From Halosimplex halophilum (GTDB lineage Archaea > Halobacteriota > Halobacteria > Halobacteriales > Haloarculaceae): a stretch of 64,000 bases of DNA. The notes under the pieces were generated by a model. It did not search any database. It was not told where the DNA came from and saw only the letters and a program-made list of their open reading frames with translations. Shown piece after piece: positions 17,729 through 26,823 of this stretch (within the stretch, counting starts at the first letter, position 1; the number at the start of each line of letters is the position of its first letter). The stretch covers positions 620,001-684,000 of the forward strand of contig NZ_SRHV01000005.1 of assembly GCF_004698125.1 (NCBI RefSeq), given 5' to 3'. A program made the position numbers and the translations under genes.

Positions 17729-18337
17729 ATGACCGATTCCCTGGGAATCCTCGCCTTCGAGGGGTTCGAGGAACTCGACGCCGTCGGCCCCTACGAGGTG
17801 TTCCAGCAGGCGCGAGCCGCGGGCGCCGACTGGACGGTCGAGTTGCTCGCGACCGCCGAGACCGACCGCGTCGCCGCCGCCTACGACCTCCGGATCGAAC
17901 CGGACGGCGTCCTCTCGCCCGACGCGGACCTGGACTACCTGGTCGTCCCCGGCGGCGGCTGGAACGACGGCGACGAGCGAGGTGCCCGGGCGCTCGCCCG
18001 CGACGAACGAATCCTCGACGCGCTGCGGACGCTCCACGAGGGCGGGACGACCCTCCTCTCGGTCTGCACCGGCGCGATGGTCCTGTCGGCCGCCGGGCTA
18101 CTCGACGGCCGACCCGCGGTCACCCACCGGAGCGCCCTCGACGAGTTACGCGGGACCGACGCCGAGGTGGTCGACGCCCGCGTCGTCGACGACGGCGACG
18201 TCGTGACCGCCGGCGGCATCACGGCCGGCATCGACGCCGCGCTGTGGCTGGTCGAGCGCGAGTGGGGCGTGGGCGTCGCGGCCGCCGTCGCCGAGACGAT
18301 GGAGTACGAGCGCAGTACGGACGTGTATCGAGCCTGA
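17729..18337 (+). CDS. DJ-1/PfpI superfamily protein (class I amidotransferase-like)
   Basis: 202 residues. The nucleophile elbow is clear in LLSVCTGAMVLSAAG with Cys at about residue 112, preceded by the conserved DYLVVPGGG. ILAFEGFEELDAVGPYEVF is the usual start of the AraC-N-terminal/isonitrile-hydratase-like subgroup, whose members hydrolyse or hydrate small electrophiles. The codon GTG just before the ATG could also start translation, adding one residue. No AraC-type DNA-binding domain is fused. It ends 10 bases before the convergent ArsA-like gene. Confidence 0.83.
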   Translation: MTDSLGILAFEGFEELDAVGPYEVFQQARAAGADWTVELLATAETDRVAAAYDLRIEPDGVLSPDADLDYLVVPGGGWNDGDERGARALARDERILDALRTLHEGGTTLLSVCTGAMVLSAAGLLDGRPAVTHRSALDELRGTDAEVVDARVVDDGDVVTAGGITAGIDAALWLVEREWGVGVAAAVAETMEYERSTDVYRA

Positions 18338-18347
18338 CGCTGCGCGG

Positions 18348-19418
18348 TCACTCCTCCAGACACGCGGCGACGACCCGCAGCGTCCGCTCGCCCTGGACCT
18401 CCTCGGCGAACAGCGGGACGCGGCGCACGTCGTGGCCCCGGAAGACCTCCTGGGAGCGCGCGAGCGCGTCCCGTTGCACGTCCCAGCGGCGCTGGCAGAA
18501 CTCGCAGTCCTCCAGATCCGGGGAGACGAACCAGTCGGCGTCCACGTCGGCCACGTCCGCGAGATCCTGCATCACCCGGTTGACGACGACCGTCCCGACG
18601 GGCACGTCGAACTCGTCGAGCCGGCCGAGCAGCCGCTCGGATTCGAGCACCGACAGCTCCTCGGGCACCATCACGACGCGGAAGTCCGTCTGTGCGGGGT
18701 CCTGCAGCACGTCCCGCAGTTGCTCGATGCGGACGGAGAGCACCCGCAGGTCGTCCAGCCCCTCCTCGGGGTCGACCTCCTCGTCGTCGCCGCCGAACAT
18801 CCCGCCGAGGTTCTCCATCATCCCGCCCATCCGCTCGCGCATGGCGAGCACTTTCCCGAGCATCGAGTCCATCACGTCCGGGAGTTCGAGCAGCCGCAGC
18901 GTGTGGCCGGTCGGGGCGGTGTCGACGACGACGCGGTCGAACCGCGGGTCGTCCATGTAGCGGATGAGCAGCCTGATGGCGGCGGCCTCGTCGGCGCCGG
19001 GCATCGACCCGCCCAGCGGGTCGACCATCTCCTCGCCCGCACCGCCGAGCACCTCGCCCAGGCCGCCGAGCGCCCCACCGGCGCCGCCCATCCCGCCGCC
19101 GCCCTCCGCGAAGGGACCGTCCTCCAGCGCGGCCTCGGGGTCGATCTCCGCCGCGTAGAGTGGCACGTCCTCCCGGATCTGGGCCGGCTCGGCCGGGATC
19201 TCGGTTTCGAGGGTGTCCGACAGCGAGTGGGCCGGGTCGGTGGAGACGACGAGCGTCGCGGTGCCGTCGCGGGCGCTGGCCAGCGCCGTCGCGGCGGCCA
19301 TCGTCGTCTTCCCGACGCCGCCCTTGCCCCCGTAGAGGACGTACTCCGGCGCGTCGACCCCCGTCGGGACCGCCTCCTCGTCGATGTCCTCGACCGCCTC
19401 CACGTCGATCTCGCTCAT
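18348..19418 (-). CDS. ArsA/Get3-like ATPase
   Basis: 356 residues. The deviant Walker A GGKGGVGKTTMAA lies at about residues 29-41, with STDPAHSLSDTL and VVDTAPTGHTLRLL completing the switch regions. A Get3-type CxxC (CEFC) near the C-terminus may coordinate zinc at a dimer interface. A Gly/Met-rich stretch (GGMGGAGGALGGLGEVLGG) in the middle corresponds to the hydrophobic client-binding region of Get3. So a tail-anchored-protein targeting role is more likely than arsenite transport; no ars genes are near. The ATG at 19416-19418 was chosen because the frame upstream is Arg/Gly-rich. Confidence 0.83.
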   Translation of the reverse strand: MSEIDVEAVEDIDEEAVPTGVDAPEYVLYGGKGGVGKTTMAAATALASARDGTATLVVSTDPAHSLSDTLETEIPAEPAQIREDVPLYAAEIDPEAALEDGPFAEGGGGMGGAGGALGGLGEVLGGAGEEMVDPLGGSMPGADEAAAIRLLIRYMDDPRFDRVVVDTAPTGHTLRLLELPDVMDSMLGKVLAMRERMGGMMENLGGMFGGDDEEVDPEEGLDDLRVLSVRIEQLRDVLQDPAQTDFRVVMVPEELSVLESERLLGRLDEFDVPVGTVVVNRVMQDLADVADVDADWFVSPDLEDCEFCQRRWDVQRDALARSQEVFRGHDVRRVPLFAEEVQGERTLRVVAACLEE

Positions 19419-19513
19419 GCCTCCACCTGAAGCCGGCGGGCGGATGTATCCGTCGGACCGCCGCTCGCGCTCGGACGCTCCCGCAGTTGCGACGGTCGTC
19501 ACTGGGTGAGCGG

Positions 19514-19870
19514 GTGCGGTCGGCGCGCGCTAGAGCGCGCGTTCATGCGCGCGACCGTAGCCGTGCGAGGGATGAGCACCGCAGCCTGCGAGGAGCGCAA
19601 GAGGCTGGGGAGGTGTGAGGCCCGCTGCGGTGTGGGTGCGGTCGTGGTGCTGTTGCGGTCGCGGTCCTGGCGGACTGAACGGGCGAGGCGCGCTCGCGCT
19701 CGTGTAGTCGCCTGAGCGACCCCTACCCGAAGCGGCCGTAGGCCGCGAGGGAATGTCGCTCAGCGACCGCGAGCGGGCCGAGGGCGTTCACCGCTTGCTG
19801 TCCCCTGCGGTCACAGTCACTGTGAGCGAGCGCGCCGAGAGCGTTCGACGTCTGCCGTCGAGTGCGGTCA
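19514..19870 (+). repeat. Long intergenic repeat family, copy D
   Basis: Starts GCGGTCGGCGCGCGCT and includes GGCTGGGGAGG, CTGGCGGACTGAACGGGCG, and the nested hairpin. The inner stem is GCGGCC/GGCCGC with a GTA loop, as in copy C but with CCC/GGG in place of the TATCC/GGATA step. Two degenerate 3' units (GCCGAGGGCGTTCACCGC and GCCGAGAGCGTTCGACG) follow. It is in the gap between the ArsA-like gene and DUF7563, both on the other strand. From 19871 to 19984 I see nothing else. Confidence 0.8.
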
Positions 19871-19984
19871 CCCGGAACGCGCAGACGAGTGCGGCGGCTG
19901 TCGAGCGGCGGCCACACCCCACGAACGGCGATCGATCGACCGTCCCCCCGGACGGCCGGCACGAGCGGTGGACAGGCGCGATGC

Positions 19985-20140
19985 CTATGACCGCGACGAC
20001 CGAGCCTCGCGCACCTCGGCACCGTCGCGGAGTTTGTCTTCGCAGAACGGACAGACGCGGGGGCCGGTGTGACCGTCGGGCGTGAATACGCGCACGTACG
20101 CCTCTGTCACGAACGACCCACAGTTCTGACACTCTGGCAT
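19985..20140 (-). CDS. DUF7563 family small zinc-finger protein
   Basis: 51 residues: MPECQNCGSFVTEAYVRVF then CPFCEDKLRDG. Two CxxC pairs form a zinc ribbon. Tiny proteins of this type are widespread in haloarchaea and annotated DUF7563, with no known function; size suggests a nucleic-acid or protein adaptor. An in-frame upstream start (MITVTQG) is possible, but the MPEC start matches the family. The gene lies alone, 224 bases after the start of the gap to the helicase. Confidence 0.78.
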   Translation of the reverse strand: MPECQNCGSFVTEAYVRVFTPDGHTGPRVCPFCEDKLRDGAEVREARSSRS

Positions 20141-20364
20141 CCCTTGAGTAACTGTAATCATCCGCCATATGCTTTCCGGCCGTCGACGGCGGTATAGACC
20201 GATTAACTCCCCCTCCCGGCTCGGCAAGGCACCGCTTCTGACGGGTACCACCGCGCTACCAGTAATACGACTGATACAACGCGGCGACCGCTAGACGGCG
20301 AGCCGACCGGTACCGACGAGACGGCGATCCGACGGGTGTCGAGGGCGGTCACGACGACCGCGGG

Positions 20365-22980
20365 TCACTGCGACCGATCTTCCCAGAACCGGTCGAGCTG
20401 GCCGTCGAGGAACTCCGCGGTCATGCGGACGAACTCCTCGCGCTCGGCCGGCGAGAGGTACTCGTGGACCGAGCGGGGGGCGCCCGCCGTGTACCGGCGG
20501 TCGGCGAACACGCGGACGCCCACCTCGTCGGTCCCGCGGATGACGCGGCCGATGGCCTGGCGGGCCCGCCGGACCGCCGGGACCGTCAGCGCGTACGCGA
20601 AGGCGTTGTCCTCGCCGAACTCGTCGGCGTATGCCCGCTGGACCGCCCGCACGCGGGGCGAGCCGACGTTGACGAGGGGGACGCCGATCACCAGCGCCGC
20701 CGCCAGCTTCTCGCCGTCGTAGTCGACGCCCTCGGTGAGCGTCCCGCGGGTGCTCGTGACCAGCACCTTCCCGCCGCCGCGGAAGAACTCGGCCTTCAAC
20801 TGTTCGGTGGCCTCGTTGCTCGAACTCTCGTCGACGAGGACGGGTTTGTCGACGGCGCCGTCGAGGTAGGCGCCGGCCCACTCGGCCTCCCGGTAGTTGG
20901 GCATCGCGACGAGGACGTTCCCCGGCGAGCGGGCGACCGACCGGAGGACGTGGGCGTACTCGTCGCGGGTGCGGTTCCAGCCGTCGCCCAGCGGCTCCAT
21001 CTCCGCCGGGTTCCCGCGGTTCCGGGCGGTGAACGGCTCGGCGTCGACCGTCCAGCTCGCGCGGTTCTCCTCCGGGAACCGCAGCGGGTAGCTCTTCGCC
21101 TCGACCGGCCGCCCGTGGTCGCCGTCGTCCGGCGTCGGGCCGGGGTTCGGGTCGCCCTCGCGCAGTGATTCGAGGCCAGAGACCTCGGTGAACACGTCGA
21201 GCGGCGAGAGCGTGGCGCTCATCAGCACGCCCCCGCCCAGCGAGTCGAAGATCTCCTTCAGCGACTCGGCGGGCATGCAGTCGAACAGGACCAGCCCGGG
21301 CGTGTAGACGCGCTGGTAGTCCCTGTCTACGGCGTCGGCGGCCTGCCCCGTCTTCGGGGCGTACTCCAGTTCGATCTCCCGGAGGTAGCGGTCGTGGCCC
21401 CGCTCCCACCAGTGGCCCATCACGGCGCCGACGGCGGCGCAGACCGGCTGGCGAGCCAGCCCGAGGCCGTCGATGGCGTCCTCGACGGCGGCGCCGACGG
21501 TCGCCAGGGTCCGCCACACCTCGCCGTCGTAACCCTGCCGCTCGGCCCAGCGGGTGAGTTCGTCCGGTTCGGGCTCCTCGGGGTCCCGCAGCGGCACCTC
21601 CACGTCCCGCTCGGGGACGCTCTCCGTCGGGTCGCCGACGCGCCAGTCCCGCTCGACCTCCTCGTCGAGGTAGCGCTCGACGCGCTCGTCGAGCCACCCC
21701 AGCAGGTCGTCGTAGAACTCCCTCGCCTGGTCGAGTGCCGACAGGGGCACGTCGTGGCTCGCGAGGCGGTCCCGGACCTGCTGTTTCCTGTCCCGGCTCT
21801 CCCGCGCCCGCGAGAGGAGGTGGTTGCAGTCGTTGCGCGCCCGCTTGATCGTCGAGCGGCCCACGCGGTCGGAGAGCAGGTCGCGGACCCGCTCCTCCAG
21901 CCGGTGGGCCTCGTCGACGACGAGGAAGGTCGAGGAGTCCAGCGCCGCGGAGACGAGCGGGCGCGATCCGGGGTCGAAGACGTGGTTGTAGTTGCCGACT
22001 ATCACGTCGGCGTGTTCGAGCATGACGCCCATCGCCCGGTGGGGACAGGTCCCCCGCTCGACGCTGGCGGGCAGGTAGTCGTCGGCCGTCACGACTCGCG
22101 ACTCCCCCACCGAGAAGTCGACGGGCGAGCCCTTGTTGCGGGCGAACCAGTCCGCCTCGAAGGGGCAGTACAGCGGCTCGTCGTCGCCGGCGGTCATCGA
22201 CTCGGGCGCGCTGGGCTGGCTCCGCGGGTAGGGCGACTCGGCGCCCGCCGTCTCCAGCGCGCTGTCGAACGTGCGGTAGGTGTCGGCGTCCATGCGGGCC
22301 TCCCGGACGAGGTCGCTCGCGAGGCTCGGGTCCCACCACACGTCCTCGGGATCGGCGGCGAGCGCGGCGTCGGCGGCTGGTTCGTCGCCCGACCGGCGGT
22401 CGGCCTCGACGAGGTCCGCGGTGGTCTCCCGGAGGTCCTCGCAGCGGTCGTGGGTCGAGGCGTCGTCGGGGAACGCGCCCTCCCGGCCGTAGGGACAGAG
22501 GTCGCGCTTCCCGACGAGGGCGACGCCGTCCAGCGGGTCGGGCCGGTCGGGGTCGGCGGCGAGGCGGGCGTTCATCGTCCGCAGGTCCTCGACGAACTGG
22601 AGCCGCTGCTGTTTGACCGGCGTGACGACCAGCACGCGGTCGTACTTGCGGGTCGTCCGGACGAGCGTCGCGCCCGCGGTCAGCGCGGCCATCGTCTTGC
22701 CGGTGCCGCAGGGCCCCTCCATCGCGAAGTAGCCGCCCCGCTGGCCCACCTCGATCGCCGTCTCGATCGCGTCCGTCTGGCTCTCGTAGGGCTCGGCGAA
22801 GCCGAACACCTCCCGCCAGGTCTCGGCGGGGTCGCCCGTCGACCACTCCTCGGGACCGGCACTGTCCGGGGCGCCGCCGTCTTCCGACTCGTCGCCGCTC
22901 CCGGCGGCGGACCCGCTCGCGGCGTCGACACTCCTCCCGGCGTCCCCCCCGCCGTCGCTCGCGGCCCGGTCGTCGGCCAT
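20365..22980 (-). CDS. XPD/Rad3-like superfamily 2 DNA helicase
   Basis: 871 residues. Walker A is GPCGTGKTMAA at about residues 89-99 and the DEAH box is FLVVDEAHRLEE. Motif VI is ARQAIGRVIRGTDEVG near the C-terminus. Four Cys between motifs I and II (KRDLCPYG, HDRCEDL, LYCPFEADW, GTCPHRAMG) suggest the 4Fe-4S cluster of XPD-family helicases. It would unwind DNA 5'-3' in repair. The N-terminal 60 residues are an acidic low-complexity tail (GSAAGSGDESEDGG), normal in halophiles. No repair partner is adjacent. Confidence 0.87.
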   Translation of the reverse strand: MADDRAASDGGGDAGRSVDAASGSAAGSGDESEDGGAPDSAGPEEWSTGDPAETWREVFGFAEPYESQTDAIETAIEVGQRGGYFAMEGPCGTGKTMAALTAGATLVRTTRKYDRVLVVTPVKQQRLQFVEDLRTMNARLAADPDRPDPLDGVALVGKRDLCPYGREGAFPDDASTHDRCEDLRETTADLVEADRRSGDEPAADAALAADPEDVWWDPSLASDLVREARMDADTYRTFDSALETAGAESPYPRSQPSAPESMTAGDDEPLYCPFEADWFARNKGSPVDFSVGESRVVTADDYLPASVERGTCPHRAMGVMLEHADVIVGNYNHVFDPGSRPLVSAALDSSTFLVVDEAHRLEERVRDLLSDRVGRSTIKRARNDCNHLLSRARESRDRKQQVRDRLASHDVPLSALDQAREFYDDLLGWLDERVERYLDEEVERDWRVGDPTESVPERDVEVPLRDPEEPEPDELTRWAERQGYDGEVWRTLATVGAAVEDAIDGLGLARQPVCAAVGAVMGHWWERGHDRYLREIELEYAPKTGQAADAVDRDYQRVYTPGLVLFDCMPAESLKEIFDSLGGGVLMSATLSPLDVFTEVSGLESLREGDPNPGPTPDDGDHGRPVEAKSYPLRFPEENRASWTVDAEPFTARNRGNPAEMEPLGDGWNRTRDEYAHVLRSVARSPGNVLVAMPNYREAEWAGAYLDGAVDKPVLVDESSSNEATEQLKAEFFRGGGKVLVTSTRGTLTEGVDYDGEKLAAALVIGVPLVNVGSPRVRAVQRAYADEFGEDNAFAYALTVPAVRRARQAIGRVIRGTDEVGVRVFADRRYTAGAPRSVHEYLSPAEREEFVRMTAEFLDGQLDRFWEDRSQ

Positions 22981-23255
22981 CGTCGATCCCTGTGTCGTCC
23001 TCGCCTATGAACGCACGGATGCCACGACGGGCACGGGGGACGCACGGACGCCACGACGGGGCGGGAAACGCACGGACGCCGCGGTCGGTCCGGGTCGGCC
23101 CGACCACCCTCCGCCGCGTTTCCGCCCGCCGTCCGGCGGTCAGCCGCCCGCCGCCGCGGGAGACTTAAGTTGGTGGAGACTGCACGTCCGGCACCACGGT
23201 CGATGACACGGGTTGTCAGGGGAGTTCGACGGCGGGAACCGCGGGGGTCGGAGAG

Positions 23256-25652
23256 ATGACGGCGTCCGACCCCGACGACCCCACCGACGGGGACGGCGCG
23301 GACACGGGTGAGGACGGCGGCGAGGACGACGGGCCGGTCGTCCGGGTCGTCCACTACGACCCCGACGAGACGGTGCTCTCGCGGCTGGACGCGGAGACCG
23401 GCGAGGCCGACGGGGTCGACTACGAGGGGGCGAGCGACCCCGAGCCCGCTCGCGAACGGATCGAGGCCGGTGACGCGGACGTGTTCGTGGTCGAACCGGA
23501 CGCGCCGGCGGACGTGGCGGACCTCGTCGAGGCGGCCGACGCGGCCGACGCTGCGGTCGCCCTCTACACGCACGTCGACCCGGGGGACGTGGACCCGGCG
23601 GTGTTCGACGCGGTCGACACGCTCGTCGAGAAGTGGACCGCCGAGGAGGGGCTGGACTTCGTCGTCGAGAAGCTGCTGCGGGCGGCCCGGACGCCCGACG
23701 CCGCCTCCCGGTTCGCCCGCGCGTTCGAGCGGACCGACCCGGACGCCCGGTCGTCGACCTCCTTTCTCGTCTACGAGGACGGCACGGTCATCTGGGAGGC
23801 GACGCCGCTGGACGAGTACTTCGAACACCGCGAAGTCACCGCCGCCGTCCCCGAGACGCCGAACTTCTACCGGCAGCTCACCGCCGCGCTCTCGCAGGAC
23901 CCCGACGCCATCCGGACGATCCGCGGCCCCGACGTGCCCGACGAGCCGACGGAGTTCGCCGTCCCGACCGCGAGCGGGGAGGCTCGCTTTCGCTACACGG
24001 AACACGAGTTCCCCGAGACGGTCGGGCCGCTCCGGCTGGTCGTCGTCGAGGACGTGACCTGGTCGACGCGGTCGAACGCCCGGCTGGAGCTGCTGAACCT
24101 GCTCGACCGTCACGTCCAGGACGGCATCTCCGTCGTCGACGCCAACGGCCGCGTCGAGTACCACAACGAGTCGTTCGCCGACCTGCTGGGCTACGACGAC
24201 ATGGTCGGCGAGCACACGGCGGCCTACATGGCCGAGGGGGAACTCCAATCGGGCCAGCGGACGCTCCAGCAGCTCCGTCGGGACGACCGCGACAGCGCCG
24301 TCATCGACATGACCTTCGAGACGGCCGACGGCGAGGAGCGGACCCTGGCCGTCCACTTCTCGGTCCGCGACGGCGAGGACGGCTACGAGGGGCTGGTCAA
24401 CGTCGCCCGCGACGTGACCGACCGCCGCGACCGCGAGCGCCGGCTCGAACAGTACCGCCGGCTCGTCGAGAGCGCCGGCGACCCGATGTACGTCCTCGAC
24501 GCCGACGGCCGCGTCGAGATCTGCAACGACGCGCTCGTGGAGCTGTTCGACGCCGACCGCGCGGCGCTCGAGGGCACCCCGCTCTCCGAACTGCTGCCCG
24601 GGACGGCCACCGAGCGGATCCGCGACGCGCTCGACCGCGCGACCGCGAGCGGCGCGAGCGGGACCTGCGAGTTCGACCTCGAGACCGCGGCGGGCGAGGT
24701 CCGGCAGTTCGAGGCCACCGTCGCCGGGCTCGACGCGGCCGACGACGCCGACGGCTCCGTGGGAATCCTCCACGAGGTGACCGCCCGCGAGCGCCGCGAG
24801 AGCGAGCTCGACCTGCTCAAGCAGGTGCTGACGCGCGTGCTCAGACACGACGTGCGCACCGGCCTGACCGTCGTCCGCGGGCAGGCGGAGGTGCTGGCCG
24901 AGCGGACCGAGGGCGAGCAGCGGCGGATGGCCGAGACCATCGTCGAGCGCAGCGAGCAACTCGTCGAGACGACCGAGAAGGCCCGCGCCATCGAACGCGT
25001 CATCGACAGCGACGAGGGCCGGGTCACGCTCGACCTCCGCTCGGTGGTCAACCGCTGTGTCGCCAACGTCGCGGCCGCCAACGGCGACGCCGAGTACGAC
25101 GTGCGCATCACCGAGCAGGTGCCGGTGCGGGCCCACCGCGCGCTCCCCTACGCCGTCGAGAACCTCGTCGAGAACGCCGTGGAACACAGTTCCACGAGCC
25201 GTCGGCTGGGGGCCGACGCCGTTGAGCACGGCTCGACGAACCCTCGATCGCATGCTCGCGAGGACACCGACGGAGCAAGCTCCGTCGACCCTTCGGGCGC
25301 TGATGCCCCCGAAGACGCCGCGGAACACGGTTCCGAGAGCCCCGATTCGCAGGCTCGACCGGACGCCGTCACCCAGGACGCGGCGCCGTCGGTGACGATC
25401 ACGGCGACCGACGACGGCGAGGGGACCGTCGAACTCCGGATCGCCGACGACGGCCCCGGCATCTCCCAGGCGGAACTGGACGTGCTCGCCGACCGCGAGG
25501 AGACGCCGCTGAAACACGGCACCGGCGTCGGCCTCTGGCTGGTCTCGTGGGTCGTCGAGCGCTCCGGCGGCGAACTCGACTTCGACACCGGACCGGACGG
25601 GACGACCGCCACCGTCCGCCTCGACGCCGGCGACCCCGCCGACCTCGGCTGA
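23256..25652 (+). CDS. Receiver-like/PAS/histidine kinase with repeat insertion
   Basis: 798 residues. Order: a receiver-like domain (VVRVVHYDPDETVLSRL to about 130), a spacer domain, PAS at about 275-390 (VQDGISVVDANGRVEYHN), PAS at about 400-510 (DPMYVLDADGRVEICN), HisKA with phospho-acceptor His531 in LRHDVRTGL, then HATPase with N box ENLVENAVEH, G1 DDGPGI and G2 GTGVGLWL. Between the N and G1 boxes sits a 65-residue low-complexity insertion (see the repeat entry). No transmembrane helices, so sensing is cytoplasmic. The ATG at 23256 overlaps the stop of a possible 18-codon frame. Confidence 0.87.
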   Translation: MTASDPDDPTDGDGADTGEDGGEDDGPVVRVVHYDPDETVLSRLDAETGEADGVDYEGASDPEPARERIEAGDADVFVVEPDAPADVADLVEAADAADAAVALYTHVDPGDVDPAVFDAVDTLVEKWTAEEGLDFVVEKLLRAARTPDAASRFARAFERTDPDARSSTSFLVYEDGTVIWEATPLDEYFEHREVTAAVPETPNFYRQLTAALSQDPDAIRTIRGPDVPDEPTEFAVPTASGEARFRYTEHEFPETVGPLRLVVVEDVTWSTRSNARLELLNLLDRHVQDGISVVDANGRVEYHNESFADLLGYDDMVGEHTAAYMAEGELQSGQRTLQQLRRDDRDSAVIDMTFETADGEERTLAVHFSVRDGEDGYEGLVNVARDVTDRRDRERRLEQYRRLVESAGDPMYVLDADGRVEICNDALVELFDADRAALEGTPLSELLPGTATERIRDALDRATASGASGTCEFDLETAAGEVRQFEATVAGLDAADDADGSVGILHEVTARERRESELDLLKQVLTRVLRHDVRTGLTVVRGQAEVLAERTEGEQRRMAETIVERSEQLVETTEKARAIERVIDSDEGRVTLDLRSVVNRCVANVAAANGDAEYDVRITEQVPVRAHRALPYAVENLVENAVEHSSTSRRLGADAVEHGSTNPRSHAREDTDGASSVDPSGADAPEDAAEHGSESPDSQARPDAVTQDAAPSVTITATDDGEGTVELRIADDGPGISQAELDVLADREETPLKHGTGVGLWLVSWVVERSGGELDFDTGPDGTTATVRLDAGDPADLG
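25180..25376 (+). repeat. Coding-region repeat insertion in histidine kinase
   Basis: Three imperfect units, each beginning (A)VEHGST-like (VEHSSTSRR, AVEHGSTNPRS, AAEHGSESPDS), lie between the N and G1 boxes of the ATPase domain. At DNA level nearly every unit is a short palindrome (GGAACACAGTTCC, GAGCACGGCTC, CGGAGCAAGCTCCG, GGAACACGGTTCC). It keeps the reading frame. Similar insertions occur in other haloarchaeal kinases as far as I recall. Confidence 0.75.
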
Positions 25653-25740
25653 GTCGCCCGCGACCGGACGGCGCCGGTCCGGGAGATCCCCGGACCCGCC
25701 GACCCGCGCCTTTTTCCCGCCGTTCGTCGTCGGTCCGGCA

Positions 25741-26796
25741 ATGACTACCCACCGAATCGCCGTCGCCGGCGTCGGGAACGCCGCCGGCACCCACATGCGC
25801 GCCTACGAACAGCTGGACGACGCCGCCGTCGTCGCCTGCGCCGGCCGCGAGGAGTCCCGGGTCCGGTCGTTCGCCGACGAGCACGGCTGCGACCCGTTCC
25901 TCGACGTGCCCGGGATGCTCGACGCCGTCGAACCCGACGTGCTCGACATCTGCACGCCCAGCGGCGCGCACCTCGACCCGGCGCTGGCGGCCGCCGACCG
26001 CGGCGTCGACGTGTTCTGCGAGAAGCCTCTGGAGATCACGACCGAACGGATCGACCGGATGATCGACGCGGCCGACGAGGCGGGGATCCGACTCGGCGGC
26101 GTCTTCCAGCGGCGGTACAAGCCGGTCGTCCGGACGGTCCGCGAGGCCGTCGCCGAGGGGCGGTTCGGGCCGCTCGCCGTCGCCTCCGCCGCGCTCCCCT
26201 GGTGGCGCGACGACGGCTACTACGACGGCACCTGGCAGGCCGAGCCCGACGTTGCGGGCGGCGGGGCGGTCATGAACCAGGCCATCCACAGCGTCGACGC
26301 CGTCCAGTGGATCGTCGGCGCCGGCATGGACCTGGCTCCCGACGCGAATCCTGTCGCCGAGGTGTCGGCGTTCACCGGCGTCCGCGGTCACGACGCAGGT
26401 CTCGACGTGGAGGACACGGCCGTCGCGACCCTGCGCTACCGCGACGGGACGCTCGGGCAACTGCTGGCGACGACGGCCACCTACCCCGGCGGGGAGATCC
26501 GCTACGAACTCGGCGGCCGCGACGGCTCCGCCGAGGTCCGCGGCGAGGAACTCGCGGCCTGGCAGTTCCGCGAGGAGCGCGAGGCGGACGCGGCGGTCCG
26601 CGAGCGCTTCTCGGGCCCCGACGCCGGCGCCGACGAACCCAGCCCCCTGGAACTCCCCAACGTCCGCGAGTTCCTCGACGCCCGCGCGAGCGGCGACCCG
26701 TTCATGCTCGACGGCTCCGAGGCGCGGAAGGCCGTCGCCATCGTCGAGGGGGTCTACGAGTCCGCCGAGCGGGGCGAACCCGTCGCGGTGGAGTGA
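25741..26796 (+). CDS. Gfo/Idh/MocA family oxidoreductase
   Basis: 351 residues. The NAD(P)-binding Rossmann strand is RIAVAGVGNAAGTHMRAY and the signature EKP occurs as VFCEKPLEITT near residue 95. A C-terminal domain follows with FQRRYKPVVRTVREAV and GGGAVMNQAIHSVDAVQW, whose His is the usual catalytic position. These enzymes oxidise sugars or sugar alcohols with NAD(P). The substrate is unknown. TTTTTCCCGCC lies about 25 bases upstream. The convergent aminotransferase ends 27 bases downstream. Confidence 0.87.
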   Translation: MTTHRIAVAGVGNAAGTHMRAYEQLDDAAVVACAGREESRVRSFADEHGCDPFLDVPGMLDAVEPDVLDICTPSGAHLDPALAAADRGVDVFCEKPLEITTERIDRMIDAADEAGIRLGGVFQRRYKPVVRTVREAVAEGRFGPLAVASAALPWWRDDGYYDGTWQAEPDVAGGGAVMNQAIHSVDAVQWIVGAGMDLAPDANPVAEVSAFTGVRGHDAGLDVEDTAVATLRYRDGTLGQLLATTATYPGGEIRYELGGRDGSAEVRGEELAAWQFREEREADAAVRERFSGPDAGADEPSPLELPNVREFLDARASGDPFMLDGSEARKAVAIVEGVYESAERGEPVAVE

Positions 26797-26823
26797 CCGG
26801 GTGCGACCGTCGCGGTGGAGCGC

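Noticed and set aside
18348-19418. Arsenite-pump ATPase as part of an ars operon.
   Set aside because: No arsB, arsR or arsenate reductase genes nearby and the CxxC and Met-rich middle favour the Get3-type role.
23203-23259. An 18-codon frame whose stop overlaps the kinase ATG.
   Set aside because: Too short, Arg-rich, no conservation evidence; kept only as a note.
22680-25796. A 1038-codon minus-strand frame covering the histidine kinase.
   Set aside because: Shadow of the kinase, which has clear HisKA and HATPase motifs on the other strand.
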